Shown piece by piece: positions 8,004-16,912 of a stretch of DNA of 64,000 nucleotides (its first letter is position 1; every line of letters starts with the position of its first letter). The DNA comes from Bacteroides sp. MSB163 (GTDB lineage Bacteria > Bacteroidota > Bacteroidia > Bacteroidales > Bacteroidaceae). Where the stretch lies: contig NZ_CP143867.1 of NCBI RefSeq assembly GCF_036416795.1, positions 6,130,001 through 6,194,000 on the forward strand, written 5' to 3'. Made by a program: the position numbers and the translations under genes. The notes under the pieces were generated by a model, which saw only the letters and a program-made list of their open reading frames with translations, was not told the DNA's origin and made no database searches.

Positions 8004-8203
8004 TCTTTTGTTTTCATACGTTTCCAGCAAGTATAAACATTGATGCAACTTGAAAGCAATACCAATGTCATACCAAGAACTATTGTCCATTGGCTATAAT
8101 ACAACGCCATCAGACCTGACACCAAAGATATAAGTGCCAGGAGTGCGTTGAGAATCAACAAAGACTTGTTCTGTTTAGGAGAAACAGGTTTCGGCTGATA
8201 CAT
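8000..8203 (-). CDS. Small two-helix membrane protein
   Basis: 67 residues with two hydrophobic segments (about residues 15-33 and 39-58) and a basic C-terminus (CWKRMKTKE). Its stop overlaps the nadD start by 4 bp (ATGA type), and it lies 11 bp after the gmk stop, so it is a real member of the yicC-gmk-nadD operon and not an N-terminal extension of nadD. Function unknown; no named family recognised. Confidence 0.7.
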   Translation of the reverse strand: MYQPKPVSPKQNKSLLILNALLALISLVSGLMALYYSQWTIVLGMTLVLLSSCINVYTCWKRMKTKE

Positions 8204-8214
8204 GACAGACCTTA

Positions 8215-8778
8215 TTATTTCGATAAAAACTCTGTGATTACCTGCAAAGCTTCCGTCTTTGCCTTCTCCAAATCATCATTTACAATGATTTTATCGAACT
8301 TAGGGGCAAACGTCAGTTCATATTCCGCCTTGGCTACGCGGGCTTCTATCACTTCGGGAGCATCCGTTCCACGCCCTATCAGACGTTTACGAAGTTCCTC
8401 TACCGAAGGTGGCTGAATGAATACTGACAGAGCACGGTCGCCATAATACTTCTTTATATTGCAACCACCTACAACGTCCACATCAAAAACCACATTTTGC
8501 CCGGCAGTCAACTGAGCTTCTACCTGAGACTTCAATGTACCGTAATAACGGTCTTTGTACACTTCTTCATATTCCAGAAACTCGTCATTGGCAATGCGGG
8601 TACGAAATTCTTCGGGAGAAAGAAAGAAGTACTCCACTCCATGCTGTTCTGTTCCGCGTGGCGGACGACTGGTAGCGGAACAAGAAAAAGCCAGATTCAG
8701 GTTCTGCTCCAACAAATAGTTGATAATGGTTGATTTCCCGGACCCTGAAGGGGCTGAGAATATAATAAGTTTAGCCAT
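8215..8778 (-). CDS. gmk: Guanylate kinase
   Basis: Phosphorylates GMP to GDP. 187 residues beginning MAKLIIFSAPSGSGKSTI with the P-loop SAPSGSGKS. The GMP-binding region (SATSRPPRGTEQHGVEYFFL, then FLEYEEVYKDRYYGT) and the lid region (RLIGRGTDAPEVIEAR) are all present. Second gene of a leftward operon. Confidence 0.95.
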   Translation of the reverse strand: MAKLIIFSAPSGSGKSTIINYLLEQNLNLAFSCSATSRPPRGTEQHGVEYFFLSPEEFRTRIANDEFLEYEEVYKDRYYGTLKSQVEAQLTAGQNVVFDVDVVGGCNIKKYYGDRALSVFIQPPSVEELRKRLIGRGTDAPEVIEARVAKAEYELTFAPKFDKIIVNDDLEKAKTEALQVITEFLSK

Positions 8779-8797
8779 ATTGAAATTGGAATAGTAA

Positions 8798-9676
8798 TTA
8801 CATCACGTTCAATACCTGTTCTTTGATTTGCTCCAACTCATCCTTCATCTGCACTACAATCTTCTGCATTTCAGCATGATTGGACTTGCTTCCCAACGTA
8901 TTGATTTCACGTCCCATTTCCTGGGCAATGAAACCCAACTTCTTACCTTGTCCGCTTCCATCCTCCATAGTATTGATGAAGTATTTCAAGTGGTTGCTCA
9001 GACGTTGTTTTTCTTCGTTGATATCCAGTTTCTCAATGTAGTAGATGAGTTCCTGCTCCAAACGGTTCTTGTCATAGTCCACACTGATGGTCTTTTCCAA
9101 AGCATCTGTAATGCGTTCTTTGATTTTCTCTACACGCTCTTTTTCGTACGGATCAACAGAAGCCAGCAACTTGGCAATATTTGAAATCTTTTCGCGGAAT
9201 TTCTTCTCTAAAGCCGCGCCTTCCTGTATACGGAAATCAACCAGGTTCCGAATGGCCTGAAGCACAGTGGCATGCACAGCTTTCCATTCTTCCTCGCTCA
9301 GTTCCTGAATATCGTTCTTTGTCATCACATCCGGCATGCGGAGCAAAGTAGAGAACCAGTCTTCGGGTGCAGGGATACCGGTAGTTTCGGAGATAGTGCG
9401 AATCCGTTCGTAATACGCCACAACCACATCCTGATTAATGGGAGTAACCAGTTCACAGGCATCTTTTTTATCAATCCACAGACTGAAATCCACTTTACCA
9501 CGTTCCAGTGCCTTAGCAATTTCGTTACGGATTTCTATTTCTTTTTCCCGGTAGAGGGGAGCGATGCGGGTTGACAGATCCATCGCTTTACTATTGAGCG
9601 ATTTGATTTCTACATTGATTTTCTTATCGGACAGTTCAGCGGTCGCTTTACCGTATCCGGTCATGGATTGTATCAT
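8798..9676 (-). CDS. yicC: YicC-family protein (endoribonuclease family)
   Basis: 292 residues starting MIQSMTGYGKA, the hallmark N-terminus of YicC proteins, and ending in the conserved C-terminal block (KLGFIAQEMGREINTLGSKS, then MKDELEQIKEQVLNV). E. coli YicC has been characterised as an endoribonuclease; that activity is family knowledge and is not shown here. First gene of the leftward yicC-gmk-small membrane protein-nadD unit, 19 bp before gmk. Confidence 0.92.
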   Translation of the reverse strand: MIQSMTGYGKATAELSDKKINVEIKSLNSKAMDLSTRIAPLYREKEIEIRNEIAKALERGKVDFSLWIDKKDACELVTPINQDVVVAYYERIRTISETTGIPAPEDWFSTLLRMPDVMTKNDIQELSEEEWKAVHATVLQAIRNLVDFRIQEGAALEKKFREKISNIAKLLASVDPYEKERVEKIKERITDALEKTISVDYDKNRLEQELIYYIEKLDINEEKQRLSNHLKYFINTMEDGSGQGKKLGFIAQEMGREINTLGSKSNHAEMQKIVVQMKDELEQIKEQVLNVM

Positions 9677-9695
9677 AAGATTCTTTAGTTTTCCG

Positions 9696-9703
9696 CAAAA
9701 TTA
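9696..9703 (-). promoter_or_regulatory. -7 box for the yicC-gmk-nadD operon
   Basis: CAAAATTA on the plus strand reads TAATTTTG on the minus strand, an exact TAnnTTTG match, 20 bp upstream of the yicC start. Confidence 0.5.
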
Positions 9704-9758
9704 CATGAATATTTTCATTAGTGAAAATTATTCAAGAAATAAGTGATGTATTTATCGT

Positions 9759-10688
9759 TTACTCTTTACTCCAAATACGTGTGTTCAAGTTCAGTTCATC
9801 TACAATATCCAACAAGGATTGAAGCACTGCAAAGTCTGATTTAAGGATGCTCATATCGTTCAAAGAACTCCACACATCTGCTTCAAACCGGTTCTTTGAA
9901 TCCGGAATGGCGACCAGAATCGTAGAATTCCGGAAACTGATGGTAACTCCTTTCTTGAAATTGCTATCCAACTTCAACATTCTTTCCATCATGGAAGGGG
10001 TAATCAGATAGCGGGCCTCAATCTGGTTCGTGGAAAAGACATCAAAAACTTTTTCAAAATCGGGATTTTCCATTTTCACTCTTGAAGCTCCCATCTTAAC
10101 CTTAAACAAACTGTTCCGTAAGAGGGTCGTTTCTCCCTGAAATTCCTTATGAAAATCAGCAATGAAAAGAAATCCCTTGAAAATATCTTCCCAATAATAC
10201 TGCACTCCATTCTTGGTAGAACGAGCCCTACGCTCTTCAGCATGTACTTCGGAACAAATAAAGCTGGTTTTATCCAGACATCCTTCTATCAGATCTTCGG
10301 CATGATAACGGTCGGGAGAAGTAAACAGTCCGCTATTTCTAAAAAGCTCCTCACCCACTCCGTCGTTCGGAGAATAGGTCGCATTCGGACAAAAAGCATG
10401 GATTATTTCATCTACCACTTCTTCTTTATAAAAAGAGGAGAATATTTTCGACTTATTATTGATACAAGTAATAAAAATGATTACAGAAATAACAACAATA
10501 ACTATCGGTCCAAAGATCCCTTCCAATTTAAGTATTAACAAAGCAATCACTCCTACTACAAAAAAAATGGCAGCATAAGCCAAACCCTCTGAACGCCCTT
10601 TCCTCAGGAGTTCCTTACGCTTATTTTCCAGAACTTGCAATGTGGGGGCCAGCTTCTGCGCCAAAGAGTCAAAATCTACATAATCCAT
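9759..10688 (-). CDS. DUF3137-family membrane protein
   Basis: 309 residues. An N-terminal helical stretch with FDSLAQKLAPTLQVLENKRK is followed by two adjacent transmembrane segments (about residues 36-53 and 60-78), then a ~230-residue soluble domain typical of DUF3137. It lies 12 bp downstream of a LemA gene, a pairing common in Bacteroidota and other bacteria. Function is unknown; a membrane-associated role with LemA is likely from context. Confidence 0.85.
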   Translation of the reverse strand: MDYVDFDSLAQKLAPTLQVLENKRKELLRKGRSEGLAYAAIFFVVGVIALLILKLEGIFGPIVIVVISVIIFITCINNKSKIFSSFYKEEVVDEIIHAFCPNATYSPNDGVGEELFRNSGLFTSPDRYHAEDLIEGCLDKTSFICSEVHAEERRARSTKNGVQYYWEDIFKGFLFIADFHKEFQGETTLLRNSLFKVKMGASRVKMENPDFEKVFDVFSTNQIEARYLITPSMMERMLKLDSNFKKGVTISFRNSTILVAIPDSKNRFEADVWSSLNDMSILKSDFAVLQSLLDIVDELNLNTRIWSKE

Positions 10689-10699
10689 TGCCGGCTATT

Positions 10700-11251
10700 T
10701 TATGAATTGAACAAGTTCTTTACATCCGGAGTTACACGTTCCGCTTCCGGAATTGTCAGCACCGCTTTTCTTGTAAAGCCAAACATACCTGCCAACAGAT
10801 TTATAGGGAAAGTCTGGACAGCATTATTGTAGTCGGTTACAGAAGCATTGTAAGTGCGGCGGGCAGCCGCCAACTGTTCTTCCGTTTCATTGAGCGAACG
10901 CTGCAATTGCAGGAAATTTTCAGAAGCTTTTAGTTCGGGATAGTTCTCCGCCACTGCAAAGAATTGAGTACGCACTTTAGAAAACATTTTGTCAAAGTCA
11001 GCCTTTTCGCTGTCATTAAGAGAAGTATAAGTCTTGTTGCGCATTTCCGTTATTGCAGCAAATGTATCCGCTTCATGCTTGGCATATTGCTGAACTGTTG
11101 CAACCAGATTGGGGATCAAATCGAAGCGACGTTTTAACATGACATCGATAGTGGAAAAAGCATTTTCTATCTGATTTCTCTTTCTCACCAATGAGTTGTA
11201 CATCGAAATCACCACCAAAATAAAAAGTACAATAATAATAGCTACGATCAT
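10700..11251 (-). CDS. lemA: LemA-family protein
   Basis: 183 residues: a single N-terminal transmembrane helix (MIVAIIIVLFILVVISMYNS), then the LemA core with LVRKRNQIENAFSTIDVMLK and RRFDLIPNLVATVQQYAKHE, ending in the AARRTYNASVTDYNNAVQTF block and FTRKAVLTIPE. LemA proteins are membrane-anchored helical proteins of unclear biochemical role. Transcribed with the DUF3137 gene from a clear upstream promoter. Confidence 0.92.
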   Translation of the reverse strand: MIVAIIIVLFILVVISMYNSLVRKRNQIENAFSTIDVMLKRRFDLIPNLVATVQQYAKHEADTFAAITEMRNKTYTSLNDSEKADFDKMFSKVRTQFFAVAENYPELKASENFLQLQRSLNETEEQLAAARRTYNASVTDYNNAVQTFPINLLAGMFGFTRKAVLTIPEAERVTPDVKNLFNS

Positions 11252-11328
11252 AATTACAGATACAACGACCTCCTTGTGCCGGTTATTTTATGTTAACGAA
11301 TTCAGTATTTATTCCTAAAATCAGATAG

Positions 11329-11359
11329 CAAAGATAGAAATAATCTAAAAACCTGCCAA
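11329..11359 (-). promoter_or_regulatory. Promoter of the lemA-DUF3137 unit
   Basis: On the minus strand TATCTTTG (plus coordinates 11329-11336) is an exact -7 box, and a TTG (11357-11359) stands 20 bp upstream, fitting the Bacteroides -33/-7 spacing. It is 78 bp before the lemA start. Confidence 0.6.
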
Positions 11360-11399
11360 TTATGCCATAAGAAAGATACCGAACCCTTTTTGGATTCGC

Positions 11400-11430
11400 T
11401 TGTGTATCTGAAAATAAACCTGTAAATTTG
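11400..11430 (+). promoter_or_regulatory. Promoter of the tsaB series
   Basis: TAAATTTG at 11423-11430 matches the -7 consensus, and TTG at 11400-11402 stands 20 bp upstream. The tsaB ATG is at 11455, so the leader would be short. Confidence 0.65.
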
Positions 11431-11454
11431 CCACAATTAAACTAACAAAAGACT

Positions 11455-12147
11455 ATGTCGTGTATCTTGCATATTGAAACGTCCACCTCGACATGCTCCG
11501 TTGCTGTGAGTGAAGATGGACAAAATGTATTTAACAAAGAAGACCTGAACGGCCCGTCTCATGCCGCTTTGCTAGGAGTTTTTATAGACGAAGCTCTGTC
11601 GTTTGCCGACAGTCACGCCATGCCGATTGATGCAGTGGCGGTGAGTTGCGGACCGGGTTCTTACACCGGACTACGTATCGGCGTATCTATGGCAAAAGGA
11701 GTTTGTTACGGACGCAATATTCCGCTGATCGGTCTTCCGACATTGAAAGTACAATGCGTGCCAGTATTGCTTTATCATGATGAATTGCCCGAAGACGCAT
11801 TGCTATGCCCGATGATCAACGCACGCCGCATGGAAGTATATGCCGCCATCTACGACCGTGCCTTAAAACCTGTGCGCGATATAGCCGCTGACATTGTAGA
11901 CGAAAACTCTTATACGGAATTTCTGGATCAACATCCTGTTTATTTCTTTGGAGACGGAGCTGCCAAGTGCAAAGATAAAATAACTCATCCCAATGCGCAC
12001 TTCATTGACGATATTCGTCCGTTGGCAAAGATGATGTTCCCACTTGCAGAAAAAGCAATAGCCGAAAACGACTTTAAAGATGTAGCTTATTTTGAACCAT
12101 TCTATCTGAAAGAGTTTGTAGCTTCCCAACCGAAAAAACTTTTATAA
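11455..12147 (+). CDS. tsaB: tRNA threonylcarbamoyladenosine biosynthesis protein TsaB
   Basis: Scaffold partner of TsaD in making the t6A37 modification of ANN-decoding tRNAs. 230 residues of the ASKHA fold: ILHIETSTSTCSVAVSEDG at the start and the GPGSYTGLRIGVSMAKG signature at about residues 65-81. The length and lack of the metal-binding histidines of TsaD support TsaB. First gene of a rightward series; the DUF4290 gene follows 3 bp after its stop. Confidence 0.92.
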   Translation: MSCILHIETSTSTCSVAVSEDGQNVFNKEDLNGPSHAALLGVFIDEALSFADSHAMPIDAVAVSCGPGSYTGLRIGVSMAKGVCYGRNIPLIGLPTLKVQCVPVLLYHDELPEDALLCPMINARRMEVYAAIYDRALKPVRDIAADIVDENSYTEFLDQHPVYFFGDGAAKCKDKITHPNAHFIDDIRPLAKMMFPLAEKAIAENDFKDVAYFEPFYLKEFVASQPKKLL

Positions 12148-12150
12148 TAT

Positions 12151-12771
12151 ATGCAATATAACACTCAACAAAAGCGGATGCCTTTGCCGGAATACGGACG
12201 CAGCATCCAAAACATGGTTGACCACGCGTTAACAATCAAAGATCGCACCGAACGCCAACGTTGCGCAAACACCATTATCAACATTATGGGTAATATGTTC
12301 CCGCATCTGCGTGATGTACCTGATTTTAAACATAAACTATGGGATCATCTGGCTATCATGTCCGACTTCAGACTGGATATCGATTACCCGTATGAAATTA
12401 TCCGCAAAGATAATTTGAATACCCGTCCGGAGGTGATCCCCTATCCCAGTACAAAAATCCGTTACCGCCACTACGGCCGTACACTGGAAGTATTGATAAA
12501 GAAAGCAATTGACTTCCCCGAAGGAGATGAAAAGCAGAATCTGATTGCTCTGATCTGCAATCACATGAAGAAAGACTACATGACCTGGAACAAGGATACG
12601 GTAGACGACCGCAAGATTGCAGAAGATCTTAATGAATATTCGGGTGGCAAATTGCAGATGACGGATGACATCATCAAACTGATGGCTGAACGTATTAATC
12701 AGAACTACCGTCCGAAAATGAACAATCAGAATAACCGGAGAGATAATCGAAATAATAAGAGAAAGTACTAA
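12151..12771 (+). CDS. DUF4290-family protein
   Basis: 206 residues matching the Bacteroidota-specific DUF4290 family: MPLPEYGRSIQNMVDHALTI near the start and DHLAIMSDFRLDIDYPYEI in the middle. The C-terminal tail is low-complexity and rich in Asn and Arg (NNQNNRRDNRNNKRKY), like a disordered RNA-binding tail. It lies 3 bp after tsaB and before murA, a conserved housekeeping setting. Function unknown. Confidence 0.88.
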   Translation: MQYNTQQKRMPLPEYGRSIQNMVDHALTIKDRTERQRCANTIINIMGNMFPHLRDVPDFKHKLWDHLAIMSDFRLDIDYPYEIIRKDNLNTRPEVIPYPSTKIRYRHYGRTLEVLIKKAIDFPEGDEKQNLIALICNHMKKDYMTWNKDTVDDRKIAEDLNEYSGGKLQMTDDIIKLMAERINQNYRPKMNNQNNRRDNRNNKRKY

Positions 12772-12772
12772 T

Positions 12773-12853
12773 AGATTTATGATTTCAGATTTATGATTTA
12801 TAAGCGGTATATCTGTTCATAAATCTGAAATCATAAATCATAAATCATAAATC
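12773..12853. repeat. Tandem-word inverted repeat between DUF4290 and murA
   Basis: TTATGATTTCAGATTTATGA at 12777-12796 has its exact reverse complement at 12817-12836. Both arms are extended by further copies of the word ATTTATG / CATAAAT. The loop reads TTTATAAGCGGTATATCTGT. It ends 3 bp before the murA start, so it would form a strong hairpin in the transcript just ahead of murA. Confidence 0.75.
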
Positions 12854-12856
12854 CCA

Positions 12857-14161
12857 ATGGCATCATTCGTAATTGAAGGAGGACACAGATTATCCGGCGA
12901 GATTCATCCGCAAGGCGCAAAAAACGAGGTATTGCAGATTATCTGCGCCACGCTGCTGACAGCCGAAGAGGTGACCGTACATAACATTCCGGACATACTG
13001 GACGTCAACAATCTCATTCAATTGATGCGTGACATGGGCGTTACAGTATCCAGAAAAGGGCTTGATACATATTGTTTCAAAGCTGAAAAGCTGGATTTGA
13101 GTTATCTGGAAAGTGATAAATTCCTGAAGAAATGTTCCAGTTTGCGAGGTTCGGTTATGTTAATCGGCCCAATGGTGGCACGCTTCCATAAAGCGATGAT
13201 ATCAAAACCGGGTGGGGACAAGATAGGTCGCAGACGTCTGGATACTCACTTTATCGGTATACAGAACCTGGGTGCAGATTTCTCGTACAATGCAGAACGC
13301 GAAGCGTATGAGATTTCAGCTTGCAAACTGAAAGGCACCTACATGTTGCTGGACGAAGCTTCGGTAACCGGAACTGCCAACATCGTGATGGCAGCGGTAC
13401 TAGCCAAAGGAACAACCACTATTTATAATGCCGCCTGCGAACCGTATCTGCAACAACTTTGCAAAATGCTGAACCGCATGGGCGCCAAGATACAAGGCAT
13501 CGCCTCCAATCTGCTGACCATTGAAGGAGTGGACGAACTGCACGGTACCGAACATACGATACTTCCCGATATGATCGAAGTCGGCAGTTTTATCGGTATG
13601 GCAGCCATGACGCAAAGTGAGCTCACCATCAAGAATGTTTCTTATGAAAACCTGGGCATCATCCCTGAAAGTTTCCGCCGTCTGGGCATCAAACTGGAAC
13701 AACGGGGAGACGATATCTATGTTCCTGCACAGGAAACGTATCAGATAGAGTCGTTCATGGACGGTTCCATCATGACCATTGCCGATGCTCCCTGGCCGGG
13801 ACTGACGCCGGACTTGCTGAGTGTAATGCTCGTAGTTGCCACTCAGGCAAAAGGCAGCGTGCTTATCCATCAGAAGATGTTCGAGAGCCGCCTGTTCTTT
13901 GTGGATAAACTGATAGATATGGGAGCACAGATTATTCTTTGTGACCCTCACCGTGCCGTCGTCATTGGCCATAACCATGCCATGCGTCTGCGAGGCGGGA
14001 ATATGACTTCACCTGATATTCGTGCCGGCATTGCATTGCTGATTGCCGCCATGAGTGCGGAAGGAAGCAGTCGCATCCACAACATTGAACAAATAGACCG
14101 GGGGTATCAAGACATCGAAAGACGCCTGAACGCTATCGGAGCAAGAATTACGAGAATATGA
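12857..14161 (+). CDS. murA: UDP-N-acetylglucosamine 1-carboxyvinyltransferase
   Basis: First committed step of peptidoglycan synthesis: transfer of enolpyruvate from PEP to UDP-GlcNAc. 434 residues, with the substrate Lys-Asn pair in GAKNEVLQ (residues 22-23) and the Arg-rich turn PGGDKIGRRRLDTHF at about 118-132. In E. coli MurA this loop carries the fosfomycin-reactive Cys115; here the aligned residue is Asp121. Enzymes with Asp at this site work and are fosfomycin-insensitive in other bacteria, so this is expected to be functional. The stop is followed by a short stretch of GATGATAAG-like words before rimM. Confidence 0.95.
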   Translation: MASFVIEGGHRLSGEIHPQGAKNEVLQIICATLLTAEEVTVHNIPDILDVNNLIQLMRDMGVTVSRKGLDTYCFKAEKLDLSYLESDKFLKKCSSLRGSVMLIGPMVARFHKAMISKPGGDKIGRRRLDTHFIGIQNLGADFSYNAEREAYEISACKLKGTYMLLDEASVTGTANIVMAAVLAKGTTTIYNAACEPYLQQLCKMLNRMGAKIQGIASNLLTIEGVDELHGTEHTILPDMIEVGSFIGMAAMTQSELTIKNVSYENLGIIPESFRRLGIKLEQRGDDIYVPAQETYQIESFMDGSIMTIADAPWPGLTPDLLSVMLVVATQAKGSVLIHQKMFESRLFFVDKLIDMGAQIILCDPHRAVVIGHNHAMRLRGGNMTSPDIRAGIALLIAAMSAEGSSRIHNIEQIDRGYQDIERRLNAIGARITRI

Positions 14162-14203
14162 TATGGGATGATGGAAGATGATTAAGAATGGTAGGATGAT
14201 AAG

Positions 14204-14740
14204 ATGATAAAAAGAGAAGATATATATAAGATAGGAGTATTCAACAAACCGCACGGCATTCACGGCGAGTTGTCATTCACGTTCAGCGATGACATTTTTG
14301 ACCGGGTGGAAGCTGAATACCTAATCTGCCTGTTGGATGGTATTTTCGTACCTTTCTTCCTGGAAGAATACCGTTTCCGTTCCGACTCCACTGCATTGGT
14401 AAAGCTGGAAGGAGTAGATACGGCAGAACGTGCACGGATGTTCACCAACGTGGAAGTTTATTTTCCTGCCAAACATGCCGAAGATGCCGGACCGGGAGAA
14501 CTGACCTGGGATTTCTTCGTAGGTTTCCGCGTAGAAGAAGTTAACCACGGAGACTTAGGAGAAGTGACAGAGGTGGATACTGCAACCATCAACACCTTGT
14601 TTGTAGTGGATCATCAGGGAGAAGAGTTACTGATTCCTGCACAAGAAGAATTCATCCTGAACATTGACCAAAAGCACAAAGTAATCACAATGGATTTACC
14701 CGAAGGATTGCTGGCTTTGGATGAAACAGAGGAAGTGTAA
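14204..14740 (+). CDS. rimM: Ribosome maturation factor RimM
   Basis: 178 residues: the N-terminal RimM barrel (KIGVFNKPHGIHGELSFTFS) and the C-terminal PRC-like barrel (WDFFVGFRVEEVNHGDLGEV, then LLIPAQEEFILNID). It binds ribosomal protein S19 and assists 30S maturation. It starts 42 bp after murA and precedes the M23 peptidase gene in the same direction. Confidence 0.94.
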   Translation: MIKREDIYKIGVFNKPHGIHGELSFTFSDDIFDRVEAEYLICLLDGIFVPFFLEEYRFRSDSTALVKLEGVDTAERARMFTNVEVYFPAKHAEDAGPGELTWDFFVGFRVEEVNHGDLGEVTEVDTATINTLFVVDHQGEELLIPAQEEFILNIDQKHKVITMDLPEGLLALDETEEV

Positions 14741-14782
14741 TATGAGTGATAAAGCGATAGGGCGATAAAGTGATAAACGCAT

Positions 14783-15643
14783 ATGGTGAAAAAGAAACGA
14801 CATAAAGCATTCTGGAGTAATATCAAATTCAAATATAAGCTGACTATCATCAACGAGAATACACTCGAAGAAGTAGTCGGTCTCCGTGTATCCAAGTTAA
14901 ACGGCATCTCGGTATTACTTTCTGTGCTGACTGTTTTGTTTTTGGTTGCCTCAGTTATCATTGCTTTCACTCCGTTGCGTAACTACTTACCGGGATATAT
15001 GAACAGTGAAATCCGTGCCCAAGTGGTAGAGAATGCTTTACGAGTAGATTCACTTCAACAGTTGGTAGATCGCCAGAATTTGTATATCATGAATATACAG
15101 GATATTTTCAGTGGAACCATACGGGTAGATACTGTGCACAATATGGACTCACTGACTACCGTACGCGAAGACTCGTTGATGGAACGCACACAGCGGGAAG
15201 CGGAGTTCCGGAAACAATATGAAGAAACAGAAAAGTATAATCTGACAAGCATTACAGCCCGCCCGGACATAGAAGGATTGATATTTTATCGTCCCACGCG
15301 AGGGATGATCACAGAAAAATTTGATGCTGACAGAAAACATTACGGTACAGATATCGCCGCCAATCCCGGAGAGAGCGTACTTGCTACGCTGGATGGTACA
15401 GTTATCTTGAGTACTTATACGGCCGAAACAGGGTATGTGATAGAAGTACAACATAATCAAGACTTTATATCCGTATATAAGCATTGCAGTTCCTTATTGA
15501 AACGTGAAGGAGACACTGTACAGGCCGGAGAGGCTATTGCTTTGGTAGGAAACAGCGGACAACTGACAACCGGTCCTCACCTGCACTTTGAGTTATGGCA
15601 CAAAGGACGGGCGGTGAATCCGGAACAATATATTGTATTTTAA
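14783..15643 (+). CDS. M23-family peptidase, membrane-anchored
   Basis: 286 residues. One transmembrane helix near residues 42-66 (SVLLSVLTVLFLVASVIIAF within it) follows a basic cytoplasmic N-terminus. A periplasmic linker leads to a C-terminal LytM/M23 domain with the zinc-ligand motifs HYGTDIAA (HxxxD) and HLHFELW (HxH). All visible ligands are intact, so either a cell-wall endopeptidase or a divisome or envelope regulator is possible. It lies 11 bp before dxr. Confidence 0.9.
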   Translation: MVKKKRHKAFWSNIKFKYKLTIINENTLEEVVGLRVSKLNGISVLLSVLTVLFLVASVIIAFTPLRNYLPGYMNSEIRAQVVENALRVDSLQQLVDRQNLYIMNIQDIFSGTIRVDTVHNMDSLTTVREDSLMERTQREAEFRKQYEETEKYNLTSITARPDIEGLIFYRPTRGMITEKFDADRKHYGTDIAANPGESVLATLDGTVILSTYTAETGYVIEVQHNQDFISVYKHCSSLLKREGDTVQAGEAIALVGNSGQLTTGPHLHFELWHKGRAVNPEQYIVF

Positions 15644-15654
15644 GTGATAGATAA

Positions 15655-16806
15655 ATGAAAAAACAAATTGCTATACTCGGTTCTACCGGCTCCATAGGTA
15701 CGCAGGCATTACAGGTGATTGAAGAACAATCCGACCAGTACGAAGCGTATGTGCTGACCGCCAATAACCGTGTAGAAGAACTCATTGCCCAGGCTCGGAA
15801 ATTCAAGCCTGAAGCGGTAGTTATAGCCAACGAAACGAAATATGCCCAACTGAAAGAAGCCCTCGCCGACCTGCCTATCAAAGTATATGCAGGAACGGAT
15901 GCTATCTGCCAGATTGTGGAAGACTCGGAAATTGACATCGTACTGACTGCAATGGTAGGTTATGCCGGACTGAAACCAACCATGAATGCTATTCGTGCCC
16001 GTAAACCTATCGCTCTTGCCAACAAGGAGACGCTTGTTGTGGCAGGTGAGCTGATTAACGATATGGCACGCCTATCCGGTACACCTATATTACCGGTAGA
16101 TTCCGAACATTCAGCTGTTTTCCAATGTTTAGCGGGAGAGCTCGGCAATCCGATAGAGAAGGTGATCCTTACGGCATCCGGTGGCCCGTTCCGCAATTGC
16201 ACAATGGAACAACTGGCTACGGTAACCAAAGCCCAAGCCTTGAAACACCCTAATTGGGATATGGGAGCGAAGATCACGATTGATTCCGCTTCAATGATGA
16301 ACAAAGGGTTCGAGGTGATAGAAGCAAAATGGTTATTCGGTGTTCGTCCGGATCAGATTGAAGTGGTAGTACATCCGCAATCTATTATACATTCGATGGT
16401 GCAGTTTGAAGACGGTGCAGTAAAGGCACAATTGGGTATGCCGGATATGCGTCTGCCTATTCAGTATGCATTCTCTTATCCGCAACGCCTGAAGGCTTCA
16501 TTTCCCCGGTTAGATTTCAAGATGTGCACAAACCTGACATTCGAACAACCGGATACCACCCGTTTCCGTAATCTGGCTTTGGCTTACGAAGCTTTGCATA
16601 AAGGCGGAAATATGCCTTGTATCGTGAATGCAGCCAATGAAGTGGTAGTTGCCGCTTTCCTGCGGGATGAGATTTCATTCCTCGGCATGAGTGACGTGAT
16701 AGAGAAAGCAATGTCCACCGTATCATTTGTGGCAAAACCGGAATATGAAGACTATGTAGCTACGGATGCGATGACACGCCGTATTGCACAAGAGTTGATA
16801 AAATAA
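15655..16806 (+). CDS. dxr: 1-deoxy-D-xylulose-5-phosphate reductoisomerase
   Basis: Converts DXP to 2-C-methyl-erythritol 4-phosphate with NADPH in the MEP isoprenoid pathway. 383 residues, with the GSTGSIG nucleotide loop at 9-15, the NKET motif (ALANKETLVVAG), the metal/substrate segment PVDSEHSA, and the flexible loop/Ser-Asn-Lys region TIDSASMMNKGFEVIEAKWL. It lies between the M23 peptidase and rseP. Confidence 0.96.
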   Translation: MKKQIAILGSTGSIGTQALQVIEEQSDQYEAYVLTANNRVEELIAQARKFKPEAVVIANETKYAQLKEALADLPIKVYAGTDAICQIVEDSEIDIVLTAMVGYAGLKPTMNAIRARKPIALANKETLVVAGELINDMARLSGTPILPVDSEHSAVFQCLAGELGNPIEKVILTASGGPFRNCTMEQLATVTKAQALKHPNWDMGAKITIDSASMMNKGFEVIEAKWLFGVRPDQIEVVVHPQSIIHSMVQFEDGAVKAQLGMPDMRLPIQYAFSYPQRLKASFPRLDFKMCTNLTFEQPDTTRFRNLALAYEALHKGGNMPCIVNAANEVVVAAFLRDEISFLGMSDVIEKAMSTVSFVAKPEYEDYVATDAMTRRIAQELIK

Positions 16807-16912
16807 ATCGTACAGGTATAAATAGAGAATCTCAATCCCCCTCTTCCCTGAAGGAGGAGAATAAGAATAGTAAAGATAATAGTAGTTAATAGTAAAATAG
16901 AAAAATTATTAG

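Noticed and set aside
8004..8090. 29-residue extension of NadD
   Set aside because: It overlaps the small membrane-protein gene, and the nucleotidyltransferase fold starts at Met 8003.
14158..14203. GATGATAAG words between murA and rimM as another core-bearing repeat
   Set aside because: Tandem words are present but there is no complementary arm and no core, so it is only a simple repeat; the GTGATAAAGCGATA stretch at 14740-14782 was set aside for the same reason.
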